Shown here piece by piece: positions 27,101-36,720 of a stretch of DNA of 64,000 nucleotides. How positions within the stretch are numbered: the first letter of the stretch is position 1; every line of letters starts with the position of its first letter. The notes beneath the pieces were generated by a model, which saw only the letters and a program-made list of their open reading frames with translations, did not search any database and was not told the DNA's origin. Origin of the DNA: JBDKVA01 sp039679375 (GTDB lineage Bacteria > Bacillota > Clostridia > Acetivibrionales > DTU013); the NCBI GenBank assembly GCA_039679375.1, contig JBDKVA010000065.1, positions 7,926 to 71,925 on the forward strand, written 5' to 3'. Both the position numbers and the translations under genes were made by a program.

Positions 27101-28009
27101 TCAACCCTTTACAGCGCCAATCAAAATACCCTTCGCAAAATGTTTTTGCAGGAATGGGTATACTGCCATAATCGGAAGCATCGCAACAATAATAGTTGTG
27201 TTGACCAGCGCGGCTGGAGGAAGGATGCGATGCTGCACATTCAGCGCAGTTGAAGTCGCCTCCTGCACCATCGGGCCGTTGGGATTTCTGAGTATTTCCT
27301 GCAAAACTACAATAAACGGCATATACTTAACACTGCCGACGAAATACAGGTAACTTGTCCAGTCGTTCCAATGGCCGACCGCTTCAAACAGGAAGATTGC
27401 GGCAAACATCGGCATGGAAATCGGAATAATGATTTTAAAAAAAAGGATAACGTTGTTTGCACCGTCGATAACAGCTGCGGCTTCCAATTCTTCGGATACA
27501 TTGTAGCTGAAATAATTCCGCATGATCACAAAATGTCCGATACTGATCCAACCGGGTATTACCATTGCCCAGAAGGATTTCAGCAAATGCAGCTGGTTGT
27601 AAAGCAGATATGTCGGTATCAGCCCGCCTCCGAAAAACATAAGAAATACGATAATGAAATTTAATGTTTTCATACCCATAACATTCTTTTTGGATACGCC
27701 GTAGGCCATCATTGCGGTAAGGATCAATGCCCCGAAAGCTCCTAGCGCAGTCTTCAAAAAGGAAATAAATATGGAATGGGAAAATTCCTTGGTATACAAT
27801 ACGATTTTATAATATTGCAGCGTGGGATTACCGGGAGGTAAAATCCTCAAGGATTGCTGCACAGTAGATGCTGAAGGTGTAATGGAACCGATGAACACAT
27901 ACCACATCGGATATATGCAAATCAACGCAAAGGCTATGGCAAAGCCATATACAAATATATCATAAAAATTATATCCTAATTTATGCCTCATACTCATCGA
28001 AAGAAACAC
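27101..28009 (-). CDS. Carbohydrate ABC importer permease (LplC/YtcP type)
   Basis: 302 residues, six membrane helices, binding-protein-dependent permease of the CUT1 type. The EAA loop region reads EELEAAAVIDGANNVILFFKIIIPI in two halves around residue 195, contacting a shared ATPase. Starts with GTG (GGAAGGGAGC just before it) or the ATG four codons later. It follows the LplB-type permease by 53 bases. No ATP-binding gene is present in the locus, as usual for this class; MsmX-like proteins encoded elsewhere normally serve. Confidence 0.9.
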   Translation of the reverse strand: MFLSMSMRHKLGYNFYDIFVYGFAIAFALICIYPMWYVFIGSITPSASTVQQSLRILPPGNPTLQYYKIVLYTKEFSHSIFISFLKTALGAFGALILTAMMAYGVSKKNVMGMKTLNFIIVFLMFFGGGLIPTYLLYNQLHLLKSFWAMVIPGWISIGHFVIMRNYFSYNVSEELEAAAVIDGANNVILFFKIIIPISMPMFAAIFLFEAVGHWNDWTSYLYFVGSVKYMPFIVVLQEILRNPNGPMVQEATSTALNVQHRILPPAALVNTTIIVAMLPIMAVYPFLQKHFAKGILIGAVKG

Positions 28010-28062
28010 GCTCCCTTCCAGGAATACATTTTATAAAAACAGGGTTTGTAATATTTATAAAG

Positions 28063-29007
28063 TCAAAAGAAACCCATCACATCCATCTTCTTTACGACCT
28101 TGTTGGTTAAAACAACAATGCCGAGGCCGATTATACTGAAAACCAGCCCCAATGCGGTGGACGCCTCAAACTTACCCTCCAGCAAGCCGGTCCTGTACAT
28201 ATATGTCGAAAGCACATCTCCCGTATCATAAACCAGCGGACTGTATAAGTTGTAAATTTGTTCAAAGTTTGAACCAAAAATATTGGATACGGACATGATG
28301 AGTAAAACAGCGATCGTAGGCTTGATCCTCGGCAGAGTTATATGCCAGACCAGCTGTCCGCGATTTGCACCGTCCATAGATGCACTTTCATAAATTTCCG
28401 GGTTGACTCCGGCTATCGAAGCAAGATAAATGATGGTGCCGAAGCCTGCCGTTTTAACTATTCCGGAAGCAACGGCAACAAAACGGAACCATTGATTGCT
28501 GGCAAGAAAGTAAACAGATTCCATTCCAAAAGCTTTTAAAACCAGATTGACCGCACCGTCGGCCGGAGAGAGCATCGCATCCACAATGCCTGCAAAAATT
28601 ACCCATGAAACGAAATTAGGAAAATAAACGCTTGTCTGAAGAGCTTTTTTAAAAAGCTGGTTCTTAATTTCATTGAGCATCAGCGCAAGAAAAATGGTAA
28701 AAATTGTTCCGAAAACAATTGAATAAATATTGAGTATCACTGTATTCCATATAACCTTGTAAAAATAGGCATCGGAAAAAAGTATCCTGAAATTTTCCAA
28801 TCCCACCCATGGGCTTTCCAAAATGCCCTTGCCGATCCTATAATCTTTAAAGGCAACAGTTATCCCGTATATCGGCAATATTCGAAAAATAATCGTATGA
28901 AGAACTCCCGGAAGAACCAGCAAATAAATGAACCAGTTCATTTTTATATTATATTTTACCCGATTGCCAAAGTTGTGTTGTATCCTCTTTTTCAAGACAA
29001 CCTCCAT
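28063..29007 (-). CDS. Carbohydrate ABC importer permease (LplB/YtcO type)
   Basis: 314 residues, six helices, starting with the family's NWFIYLLVLPGVLHTIIFRILPIYG region (split over residues 24-48). The EAA loop is PEIYESASMDGANRGQLVWHI in part, near residue 215. It forms the membrane channel with the LplC-type protein. A GAGGGTG site precedes the ATG; a TTG four codons on has GGAGG before it, so the start is uncertain by four codons. Upstream, after the solute-binding protein gene, a long hairpin (29144-29185) separates the two. Confidence 0.9.
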   Translation of the reverse strand: MEVVLKKRIQHNFGNRVKYNIKMNWFIYLLVLPGVLHTIIFRILPIYGITVAFKDYRIGKGILESPWVGLENFRILFSDAYFYKVIWNTVILNIYSIVFGTIFTIFLALMLNEIKNQLFKKALQTSVYFPNFVSWVIFAGIVDAMLSPADGAVNLVLKAFGMESVYFLASNQWFRFVAVASGIVKTAGFGTIIYLASIAGVNPEIYESASMDGANRGQLVWHITLPRIKPTIAVLLIMSVSNIFGSNFEQIYNLYSPLVYDTGDVLSTYMYRTGLLEGKFEASTALGLVFSIIGLGIVVLTNKVVKKMDVMGFF

Positions 29008-29143
29008 GTTTTGTCACCCTCTTTTAGGAAAATACGTACTGCTCCGGGCATCTGCAAGAATGCCATACTACCTTTTCAGTTTTTTTAACATGAACCTGAC
29101 CACAGATTTTAAGTAAAAAATACTGCAATGCCTTAACATACGG

Positions 29144-29185
29144 CTCAGGCATGAGACCCGCCAAAATCGCCGTCCCATGCCTGAG
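29144..29185 (-). terminator. Hairpin between solute-binding protein and permease genes
   Basis: CTCAGGCATG and CATGCCTGAG, 10 perfect bp, 22-base loop, 8 bases after the lipoprotein stop, without an adjacent U-tract. Such intercistronic stems often stabilise the upstream message and lower downstream expression, which would give more binding protein than permease. Confidence 0.6.
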
Positions 29186-29192
29186 CTCGGAA

Positions 29193-30962
29193 TTATTTGC
29201 CCAGTGCTTCAAATTTTCCTTTTTCAATATCCAGAAGGCGGCCATACTCTTCGGCATACTTGCTTCCGCCCGCATCCTCAAATTCCTTTACAAATTCGTT
29301 CCAATCCTTATCGACATCGTAAGTTCCGAATATAAACCCGACAAAATACTTTACCTTTACTTCTTTTATCTTTTTCGCCATTTCCTTGTATTCGTCGGTA
29401 AAACTGATGCAATTATAATAAGTCGGAAGCTCTTCATAATATTCCGTTGACCATTTATCATAGATTTCACTGCCATAATCAGCTACTTTTTTGGGAAGAG
29501 TGGTAGAAAAACCGCCTTCAGCAAGATTATCCTTATGCATCACTGATTCGCTCCAGCCGTAACGGTCAGGGAGGTAACGGGTTCCACTTCCCGAAAGGAG
29601 TGTGAAACCGAATGTCAAACCGCCAAAACCCCATACCTTGTTATCTTCATTAAACTTCGCACTATTGTAGCCAACTACTCTGCCCTGTTCATCAAGACTC
29701 TTATAATGGACTCCTTCTATTCCATAATACAGCACCGTCTGTCCCTCATCCGATATGATCCAGTTAAGGACATCAAGCGCTCTGTCAGGATTTTTGCTGG
29801 TACTGGTGATAAAGCTTCCAAAAGCCACACCCGAAGCTACTTTAGCACACTTTCCATATCCTGCCGGTCCTGTAAGCGGTTCAGGCTGATAAACAATATA
29901 ATCCAGCAAACTCTCGGGATTCACGTCCGGATTGGCTGTTTTATAAATATCATACGGGTTTAAAGCGGATGAAGCATTGCCATTGGGCAGGCTGGATGTT
30001 ACGACAGCTGTCTTGCCTGTAGCAAAATCAGCAGCCATAAATTTATCTGCTTCTTTTGTGAAAATTTCCTTATCGATCAGTCCCTCCTTATACATCCCGG
30101 CAAGGCGCTTCCAAATCTGCTTGTTCGCTTCATTGACCGCAGCGTCACGCCAAATTCCGTCATTTCCCTTGAAGCAGCCCGAGATATGCAATCCATAAGG
30201 CTGGAAGAAAATAATATCCAAATCACTGCTTGAACCGGGCAGCCAGCTGCCCTTATCGTTGCGGAAGAAAAACGGAATGATATCCGGTTTCTTTGCCTTA
30301 ACTGTCCGCAAATAGTCGACAAACTCATCTACTGTTTTGGGAATTGAAAGCCCCAGCTCGTCCATGATCTTTTTGTTGTAAACCGGCGCGCCGCTGACGT
30401 TTCTGGTATAGTCAAGCCCCCACATGCAGTAAAATTCTTCCCCGCTGCCATAATAGTAATTATTAAAATACTTATATAGTTGGTCCTGGAATATTTTTTC
30501 CATTGTCGGGTATCTTCCGGGTTCTGCTTTAACAAGTTTGCCGAGGTCTGCAAAAATCCCTTCCTTGACGCCTTGCAGCATCAGATCGGTAGTTCCGAGC
30601 CACGGAGCCAGTGAAATGATATCTCCTGCCTGTCCGGTGCTAAGATGCAGTCTTTGTTTTTCTGCATCAGACGGAATGAATTTTAAATTAACATTAAATT
30701 TTTCCTCTATATATTTAGCGATCAAATTGCTGCTTTGATTTTCTGCGAGCGTCGATGGAAGAAAACAAAGCTCAAGGCTTACGTCAACTTTCGGTTTGGG
30801 CTCCTGTGTAGGCGGAGCGCTGGATCCGGCAGAAGTTGCAGTGTTTTCTGCTTTTGCAGTTGTTGCTTCATCGGATCCCGTGGTTGAACCGCACCCTGTA
30901 AAAAGCGTAAAGCTCAACATTAAAATCATCAAGGTTGAGACAAGTTTAATAGAAAACCTCAT
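29193..30962 (-). CDS. Extracellular solute-binding lipoprotein (LplA type)
   Basis: 589 residues. A lipoprotein signal peptide with lipobox LFTGC, Cys24 as the lipidated residue, is followed by a low-complexity Ala/Thr/Ser linker (about residues 28-52) and a large two-lobe sugar-binding domain (family 1 extracellular solute-binding type, long Paenibacillus/Clostridium LplA version). It is membrane-anchored outside the cell and delivers a carbohydrate, probably an oligosaccharide, to the two permeases downstream. AAGGAGG lies 7 bases before ATG. It is probably controlled by the YesM/YesN pair encoded just upstream. A GTATC/GATAC inverted repeat at 31047-31061 lies in its promoter region. Confidence 0.92.
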   Translation of the reverse strand: MRFSIKLVSTLMILMLSFTLFTGCGSTTGSDEATTAKAENTATSAGSSAPPTQEPKPKVDVSLELCFLPSTLAENQSSNLIAKYIEEKFNVNLKFIPSDAEKQRLHLSTGQAGDIISLAPWLGTTDLMLQGVKEGIFADLGKLVKAEPGRYPTMEKIFQDQLYKYFNNYYYGSGEEFYCMWGLDYTRNVSGAPVYNKKIMDELGLSIPKTVDEFVDYLRTVKAKKPDIIPFFFRNDKGSWLPGSSSDLDIIFFQPYGLHISGCFKGNDGIWRDAAVNEANKQIWKRLAGMYKEGLIDKEIFTKEADKFMAADFATGKTAVVTSSLPNGNASSALNPYDIYKTANPDVNPESLLDYIVYQPEPLTGPAGYGKCAKVASGVAFGSFITSTSKNPDRALDVLNWIISDEGQTVLYYGIEGVHYKSLDEQGRVVGYNSAKFNEDNKVWGFGGLTFGFTLLSGSGTRYLPDRYGWSESVMHKDNLAEGGFSTTLPKKVADYGSEIYDKWSTEYYEELPTYYNCISFTDEYKEMAKKIKEVKVKYFVGFIFGTYDVDKDWNEFVKEFEDAGGSKYAEEYGRLLDIEKGKFEALGK

Positions 30963-31046
30963 AAAACATCCTCCTTTTATTCAATTGACAGCAATAAACT
31001 TGTAAATTCTGCAGATCTGCTTGATTACCGTGATCACATGTATATT

Positions 31047-31061
31047 GTATCAAATAGATAC
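31047..31061. promoter_or_regulatory. Small inverted repeat upstream of the binding-protein gene
   Basis: GTATC-AAATA-GATAC, 85-100 bases upstream of the lipoprotein start, in the gap between the histidine kinase stop and that gene. A possible activator site for the YesN-type AraC regulator; only the symmetry supports it. Confidence 0.3.
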
Positions 31062-31116
31062 AGCCATTTGGTGCACTATCTTACTATAACTGTGCAGTAT
31101 TTTGCGTATTGCAGTT

Positions 31117-33876
31117 TTATTCAAACGGGATACACACCCTGACAATCGTGCTGATCCCTTTCTGGCTTATAAGGGTAAGTCCTGCTTTTTCTCCATAGTA
31201 TATCCGAAGCCGCTTCTGCACATTGTATATTCCAACACTCTCTCCGGGCAAGTCGCCCTCCAGCCGTTGTACGATCTCCTGCAGACGTTCTCTTGGAATT
31301 CCGTCTCCATTATCTATGATGCTGAAAACAACACATCCCTCTTCATAATAGCCGCAAATGCGGAGTGTGCAGTTCTCCTTCCTGGATTGAAATGCATGCT
31401 TGTAAGCATTTTCAATAAGAGGCTGAAGTGTAAACTTCGGCATGGTATTTCCCAGGATCTGATCGGAGACTTCCCATAAAATTTTCACTTTATCCTGGTA
31501 ACGCAGCCGTTGGATATCGATATAGATATTCGCATAACGGATTTCTTCCGCAACAGTAACGAGCTGTGCCTTGCTGCTGATCCCCAGGCGGAAAAGCTCG
31601 CCAAGTTGAGTCAGCATTAATTCGGCACTATCTTTGTCATATCTCATCATCCATTTGATAGATTCAAAGGTGTTATATAAGAAGTGAGGGTTGATTTGTG
31701 TCTGAAGTGCAATCATTTCCGATTCCTTTTTTTCTTTCTCCAGCTCTTTTGCTTTCAAGTGTTCATAAAACAGGTTTTCTGTCAGATCATTTATCCTTAG
31801 GGACATATTGTTGAATGTATCAGCTAATTGGCCGATTTCACTGAAGTAAAATTTTGACATAAAGTCCACCTGAAAATCACCTTTAAAGAAACGGTTAAGT
31901 TTATATGTCATATTATTGAAAGCACGTGCAAAAAATAACGACAGCATATAGGAAAAGGTAAGCAATATGATACAGGTCGTCAGAATCAAATATAAAATTG
32001 ACGATATAATTTGATTATTGTCTTTTATAATAACGTCCCGCGGGATTACTCCCATAAATACCAGTGGTATGCGTTTATCCCCGGCTGCAATGATATCGTA
32101 GATCTTCCCGTCTTTGATGAAGCTGCCGTTATTATTCTTCGTATAATTATTGATACCGGTATTGCCGGACAGCTCTCCAATACGCGATTCAATTGGGCTG
32201 GAAATAAAGCGTCCCCTTTCGTCTAATACAAAGAAGTCGCTTTTTTCATAGCTGAATTTGCGATAAAGACCTCTGATTTCACTCTCCGGTATACTCAATT
32301 TCAGAAATCCTATCGTCTGAAACGGGATCTGATTGTAACTCAGTTTATATATCCTGCGTATCATGCATATTGACCGTTTACTGTACCGGTCAATATCAAC
32401 ATAATTCCATACGGCCTCTCCATGGGATTTCTCAATCATATTAATATACTTCTCATCCATTTTGATTCCGGTTTCATAATCGTTGCTGGCATATATCCGG
32501 TTACCGTTCCGGTCAAAAATTTCGATACAGGTAGTATTATTTACTAAAGCCATGTTTTTCTTGATGTGTTTGTCGAGCATTTCCATATCGGCAAGTAAAA
32601 CAGTATTTGAGCTTTCTCCGCGTTCCGATAAATAGTCCTGCAAACTGTTGTCTATGACGATATCTATCGATGCATCCTCATTTACATCCAAATAAGCCGC
32701 AATATCACGTGCTGTTTTTACTACTTCCTGTTTCAGCGAATCCTTGACAATATATTGGATTCTGTCCGTTGCTCCGAAATAAAACGTTGCAATATAAACA
32801 AGCATGGGAATCAGAACGGTGGTAATATAAAAATTAAAAACCATATTTCTCATTGAATTGCTTGCATTATATTGCCTTTCTTCAGTTTCCGCCGTCTCTC
32901 CTCCAAGGTTTTTAACCTTTCCAAGAAGCGTATGGATCGGCCGTGTGGTTTTCCCAACCAGCAGGCTTCCAAATGCAAAGCTGGCAAAACAGCCAAGAAC
33001 CGTAAAAAGCAATACCTGCTTTCGCATATCATGAATCGTATTTAAAAGTTCAGACATGTTTTTGGCTACTGCTACCGTAAGACCTATTCCTTCCATGTTT
33101 TGATAGTGGATCTGCCAATTCTCCCTGCCATCATAAATTTCAAAGCTATCGCTCTCCTCATTCATTTTCCCGAATAAGTTATTTTCTAAAAAGAACTTTG
33201 ACTTATAAAATCCTCCCAGAACAGCTCCATTCCGGCGGTCAAGCAGCATGGCTCCGTCATCTGTACCCAGAAGACCGTTTAACCATGTATCATCAACCAT
33301 TAATATTAAAATACCCGCCGGTGTATTTTCTTCTGTCAGAATTGAAGCAAATATAAAACGTCCGGAATCAGCAGATGAGTTGATATCATTAATGGATGCA
33401 AGCAAAACAGCATTCCGGCCGGACTTGACTATCATCGATTGCAGCTTGCCGTATTCCGATATGAAATTTTCAATGCTGATTCTGTTGTTTTTAAATAGAG
33501 TGCTGCCATCTTCAAATAGAATGTCAAACTCATCGATTTTCAATCCCATTATTTTTTCTGTCAGATCATTACCAAGATCCCTTTGCAGTTGATTTTGCAC
33601 ATATATGTTTTTCTCTTTACGATACCTGCTGCAGAATTGTTCCTGCTCGCTTTTTTGGTCAATACTGGAGAGCAGGTTTTCAATCATACGGAACTCGAAT
33701 GAAACGCGGTCTGTTACCTGCTGCAGATCATTTTGGTAAATCTCTCCGGTTTTCCGGTTTAAAATATTCATAAAAACGTTAAAAGAAATGATAACCTCAA
33801 TTAAGATAAATATGCAAACCAGCAGGATTGCTGTCAGATTCAGGAATAACCGTATGGATATTTCTATTTTTTTCAT
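31117..33876 (-). CDS. YesM-type sensor histidine kinase with two tandem sensor modules
   Basis: 919 residues, far longer than the usual 570-620 of YesM. Order: TM1 (about 10-36), extracytoplasmic sensor 1 (37-285), TM2 (288-308) with a HAMP-like remnant (KTTRPIHTLLGKV), TM3 (347-368), sensor 2 (370-620), TM4 (622-650), HAMP (to about 700), His_kinase with phosphoacceptor His731 (QINPHFLYN), and HATPase_c (LIENAYKHA, DNGDGI, GIYNVQKRL). The start ATG has AGGAGGAGG upstream and lies inside the 3' end of the response regulator gene, overlapping it by 80 bases in another frame. It probably senses the extracellular carbohydrate and phosphorylates the YesN-type partner. Confidence 0.9.
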   Translation of the reverse strand: MKKIEISIRLFLNLTAILLVCIFILIEVIISFNVFMNILNRKTGEIYQNDLQQVTDRVSFEFRMIENLLSSIDQKSEQEQFCSRYRKEKNIYVQNQLQRDLGNDLTEKIMGLKIDEFDILFEDGSTLFKNNRISIENFISEYGKLQSMIVKSGRNAVLLASINDINSSADSGRFIFASILTEENTPAGILILMVDDTWLNGLLGTDDGAMLLDRRNGAVLGGFYKSKFFLENNLFGKMNEESDSFEIYDGRENWQIHYQNMEGIGLTVAVAKNMSELLNTIHDMRKQVLLFTVLGCFASFAFGSLLVGKTTRPIHTLLGKVKNLGGETAETEERQYNASNSMRNMVFNFYITTVLIPMLVYIATFYFGATDRIQYIVKDSLKQEVVKTARDIAAYLDVNEDASIDIVIDNSLQDYLSERGESSNTVLLADMEMLDKHIKKNMALVNNTTCIEIFDRNGNRIYASNDYETGIKMDEKYINMIEKSHGEAVWNYVDIDRYSKRSICMIRRIYKLSYNQIPFQTIGFLKLSIPESEIRGLYRKFSYEKSDFFVLDERGRFISSPIESRIGELSGNTGINNYTKNNNGSFIKDGKIYDIIAAGDKRIPLVFMGVIPRDVIIKDNNQIISSILYLILTTCIILLTFSYMLSLFFARAFNNMTYKLNRFFKGDFQVDFMSKFYFSEIGQLADTFNNMSLRINDLTENLFYEHLKAKELEKEKKESEMIALQTQINPHFLYNTFESIKWMMRYDKDSAELMLTQLGELFRLGISSKAQLVTVAEEIRYANIYIDIQRLRYQDKVKILWEVSDQILGNTMPKFTLQPLIENAYKHAFQSRKENCTLRICGYYEEGCVVFSIIDNGDGIPRERLQEIVQRLEGDLPGESVGIYNVQKRLRIYYGEKAGLTLISQKGISTIVRVCIPFE

Positions 33877-35572
33877 GAACGGCTCCTCCTCCTGTCATCT
33901 CACTGATACTCTTCATAAGCATTTTCTCATTGTTTCTTTTAAATTGGCTTGGACTCATCTGTACGAGTTTTTTAAACTGCTTGCTGAAATGGCGGAAGTC
34001 ATCATAACCTACAATTGTAGCTACTTCATAGACTCTGTAGTCAGACTTGGCCAAAAGCTCCTTCGCTTTTTGAATCCGTACCATAATAACATATTCAAGC
34101 AGCGCATAACCGGTTTTTTTCTTGAACATGCCGGAGAAATAGGATGGGCTGGTCATAGCCATATCACAGAGCTCTTTGCTTGTAATTTTATTAGAATAAT
34201 TCTTATGGATGAATTGTTTCACAACTTCGATCATGTGATCAATTGAATTGGTACTATTAGTTCGCCCAAGGTGTCTGATCAGATGGTTTACCAATGCAAA
34301 CAGCCACCTTTGCAAATCGTGGATAGTTCTTTCTTCGATTAGAAACCTGATTTTCTGTTCAATATTATCTCCGCAAATGGGCTGAAAGGCAACACCTTGA
34401 TTTTCTACTGCACTTGCCAATTTTAATACGAGTTCAATCACATGCATGAATAAAATATCCGGGTTATACCGGTAAATGCCGAGATAGGTATCACAATAGC
34501 CAATAATGGCCTTTTCACATGAAATTGCATCACCTGCAATAACAGAATCCGCTATTCTCCCTGCCAACCTGCCGTCATCCACTGCATTTATCAAAAGTTT
34601 ACCTTTGGCGCGGTCATATTCATTTCGAATCTCGGTATAGCATATTATTTTCCCAATGTCGGAATAAAATTTCTGAGTGAGTGCAACTCTGGCCTGCGAA
34701 TATGAAAGGCTCAAGCTATAGATATCGTCAATAAAAGTCCCCACTCCGGCGCTAACCACGATTTGGCCGGAATAAAAAGGCAGTCTTTCAAACTTTTCCT
34801 TTACTGCAGAACATAAAGCACCTACTTTGTCCTCATCCTGTATACGGTGCAAAATCCATACTGCCGTGATATTGTTTGCTTCCTTTTGCAAAAGAACATT
34901 CAATAGCTGATACTGGGAAAAACGCGCTGTTTCCTCTTCAAGAACCGACCGGAAACAATCAATATTACCATCAAGCGTCAAAGCTTCGCTTTCCATTTGA
35001 CGTCCTATATGAAATACAGCAACGCCAAAACTTACCGTTATATCCGGCGGCATATCCAAAATCGTATGAATACCTTTTGAATTTTCCTTATTCAACCGGT
35101 TCTCCAAAAGATCCTGTATTATTTTTTCCTTTGCAATAGGGAATGTAAGCGCGGTTTTTTTCTTAAAATTATCAAATTCGAAATTTTTGTTATACCGGCT
35201 GTCAAGTTTGAATTTCAACCGCTGGAACGTACTATAAAGCACCCGGTTTTGAACCGGCTTCAGTAAATATTCAGCAATACCGTATACAATACATTTCCTT
35301 GCATAATCAAAATCATCATATCCGCTCAATACAATGATTTCAGCTTCCGAACCCATTTCTCTCAGTTTTTGAATAAAACCGATCCCATCCTGCCCTGGCA
35401 TGCGGATATCCGTCAGAATGGCGTCCGGCCAGAGTTCCGGTATCATTCTGCATGCGCTTTTGCCATCCGCCGCCTCCCCTACAACTACAAAACCGATTTC
35501 CTCCCATGGTATTTCATCTCTCAAACCGAAACGGATAATGTCTTCATCTTCCACAAGCATTAATTTATACAT
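33797..35572 (-). CDS. YesN-type response regulator (REC + AraC HTH)
   Basis: 591 residues. The receiver domain at the N-terminus has acidic LVEDE, phosphoacceptor Asp55 (ILTDIRMPG), Ser/Thr and Lys109-type motif (LLKPV). A roughly 300-residue linker follows, then two AraC helix-turn-helix motifs (about 455-560; TSKELCDMAMTSPSYFSGMF, VATIVGYDDFRHFSKQF). A tail of about 30 residues past the usual end overlaps the kinase gene. GGGGGAG precedes the ATG. It is the first gene of the kinase pair, and its likely targets are the ABC importer operon and neighbouring enzymes. The order (regulator before kinase) is the reverse of yesM-yesN in B. subtilis. Confidence 0.92.
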   Translation of the reverse strand: MYKLMLVEDEDIIRFGLRDEIPWEEIGFVVVGEAADGKSACRMIPELWPDAILTDIRMPGQDGIGFIQKLREMGSEAEIIVLSGYDDFDYARKCIVYGIAEYLLKPVQNRVLYSTFQRLKFKLDSRYNKNFEFDNFKKKTALTFPIAKEKIIQDLLENRLNKENSKGIHTILDMPPDITVSFGVAVFHIGRQMESEALTLDGNIDCFRSVLEEETARFSQYQLLNVLLQKEANNITAVWILHRIQDEDKVGALCSAVKEKFERLPFYSGQIVVSAGVGTFIDDIYSLSLSYSQARVALTQKFYSDIGKIICYTEIRNEYDRAKGKLLINAVDDGRLAGRIADSVIAGDAISCEKAIIGYCDTYLGIYRYNPDILFMHVIELVLKLASAVENQGVAFQPICGDNIEQKIRFLIEERTIHDLQRWLFALVNHLIRHLGRTNSTNSIDHMIEVVKQFIHKNYSNKITSKELCDMAMTSPSYFSGMFKKKTGYALLEYVIMVRIQKAKELLAKSDYRVYEVATIVGYDDFRHFSKQFKKLVQMSPSQFKRNNEKMLMKSISEMTGGGAVHEKNRNIHTVIPESDSNPAGLHIYLN

Positions 35573-35712
35573 ACTGGCTCCCCCTTGACCATTCTGCAGC
35601 CTGGTTTACCGTATTCCAATGATTATCCTCCGGATTGCCGTCATTTATTATCAAAAATCAATATGTATATGCTATATTATAACACATTGCAAATAGCTGA
35701 ATGTACACCTCT

Positions 35713-36720
35713 CTACTTTAAAGCTGCCGCTATTTCTTTAACTGTAAGCCGGAAGGATTCTATTCCCTCTTCAAGTGGAGCTATTTCAGGTTGTTTTCCC
35801 TGTTTTAAGCATTCAATAAAATATTTGATTTCATTGTAGTATCCACCCAGACTGGAGATATTCCCTCCAAGACCCTCGCTTTGAGATTCAAAAGCCTTAT
35901 CTATCTTAGGTTCAAACACTGTTCCAGCTTCTTCGTATATCATCAATGAAGGATTTCCAGCTGAACTGAAGGTAACAGCAGCCTTTTCAAACCTTACCCT
36001 GTATTCCATTTCAAATGGGAAACCAGATGGATAATCCCACCCGCCCTCAATGGAAATAGTTGCATTGCCATACCTGTACAAGCTGAAAATATGTTCTTTA
36101 CCGTTATTTACCCCAGGAATCTCACTTTTGATAAGATCGGGATATCCCAGGATGTACCGCACAAAATCCACATCATGGATATGCAGGTCCAGCGCTGCAA
36201 GGCCGCTCTTTTTTTCGTTCATCAGCCACTGCTCCCATCCCCATGCAGGTCTTGAGCTTATCCTTTTGAATACTCCGTTTATAAGTTTTCCATATGTATT
36301 GTGGTCGATCAGTTTCTTCAGGTACACATATTCATCCCAAAAACGTATACATTGCCCGACTGTCACTTTAACTCCGGTTTTCCTTTTCATCTCCAGCAGC
36401 CTGCATGCCTCTTCTTCATTAATGCAAACCGGTTTTTCGATAAATACATCAAGACCCTTCTCCATAGCCTTTATTGCGTGATCTGTATGCAGATATGTCG
36501 GGAGACATATATCCACCACATTGATATCGCCATTTTCAATTAGATCCATGCCTGTTTGAAAGGCTTCCGCCCCAAATTTGCCGGCCAGCTTGCCTGCTTT
36601 GTCTATATCCAGGTCCGCAACCGCAGTGACTTTAAAATCTCCGCTGTTTAAGAGTGCTTCATAACAGGCTGCATGTGTCCCACCCATAAATCCGATACCT
36701 ATCAAACCAATTTTGATCAT
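35713..36720 (-). CDS. Gfo/Idh/MocA-family oxidoreductase
   Basis: 335 residues. The NAD(P) fold starts IGLIGIGFMGGTHA; the EKP motif is DVFIEKPVC; the C-terminal domain carries ALDLHIHDVDFVRYILG with a catalytic-type Asp-His pair. Compare inositol, scyllo-inositol or sugar dehydrogenases. It overlaps the upstream sugar isomerase/epimerase gene by 4 bases (ATGA), so the pair is translationally coupled and probably acts in sequence on the same compound. It lacks the Cys-rich insert of the homologue at 18923. Confidence 0.9.
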   Translation of the reverse strand: MIKIGLIGIGFMGGTHAACYEALLNSGDFKVTAVADLDIDKAGKLAGKFGAEAFQTGMDLIENGDINVVDICLPTYLHTDHAIKAMEKGLDVFIEKPVCINEEEACRLLEMKRKTGVKVTVGQCIRFWDEYVYLKKLIDHNTYGKLINGVFKRISSRPAWGWEQWLMNEKKSGLAALDLHIHDVDFVRYILGYPDLIKSEIPGVNNGKEHIFSLYRYGNATISIEGGWDYPSGFPFEMEYRVRFEKAAVTFSSAGNPSLMIYEEAGTVFEPKIDKAFESQSEGLGGNISSLGGYYNEIKYFIECLKQGKQPEIAPLEEGIESFRLTVKEIAAALK

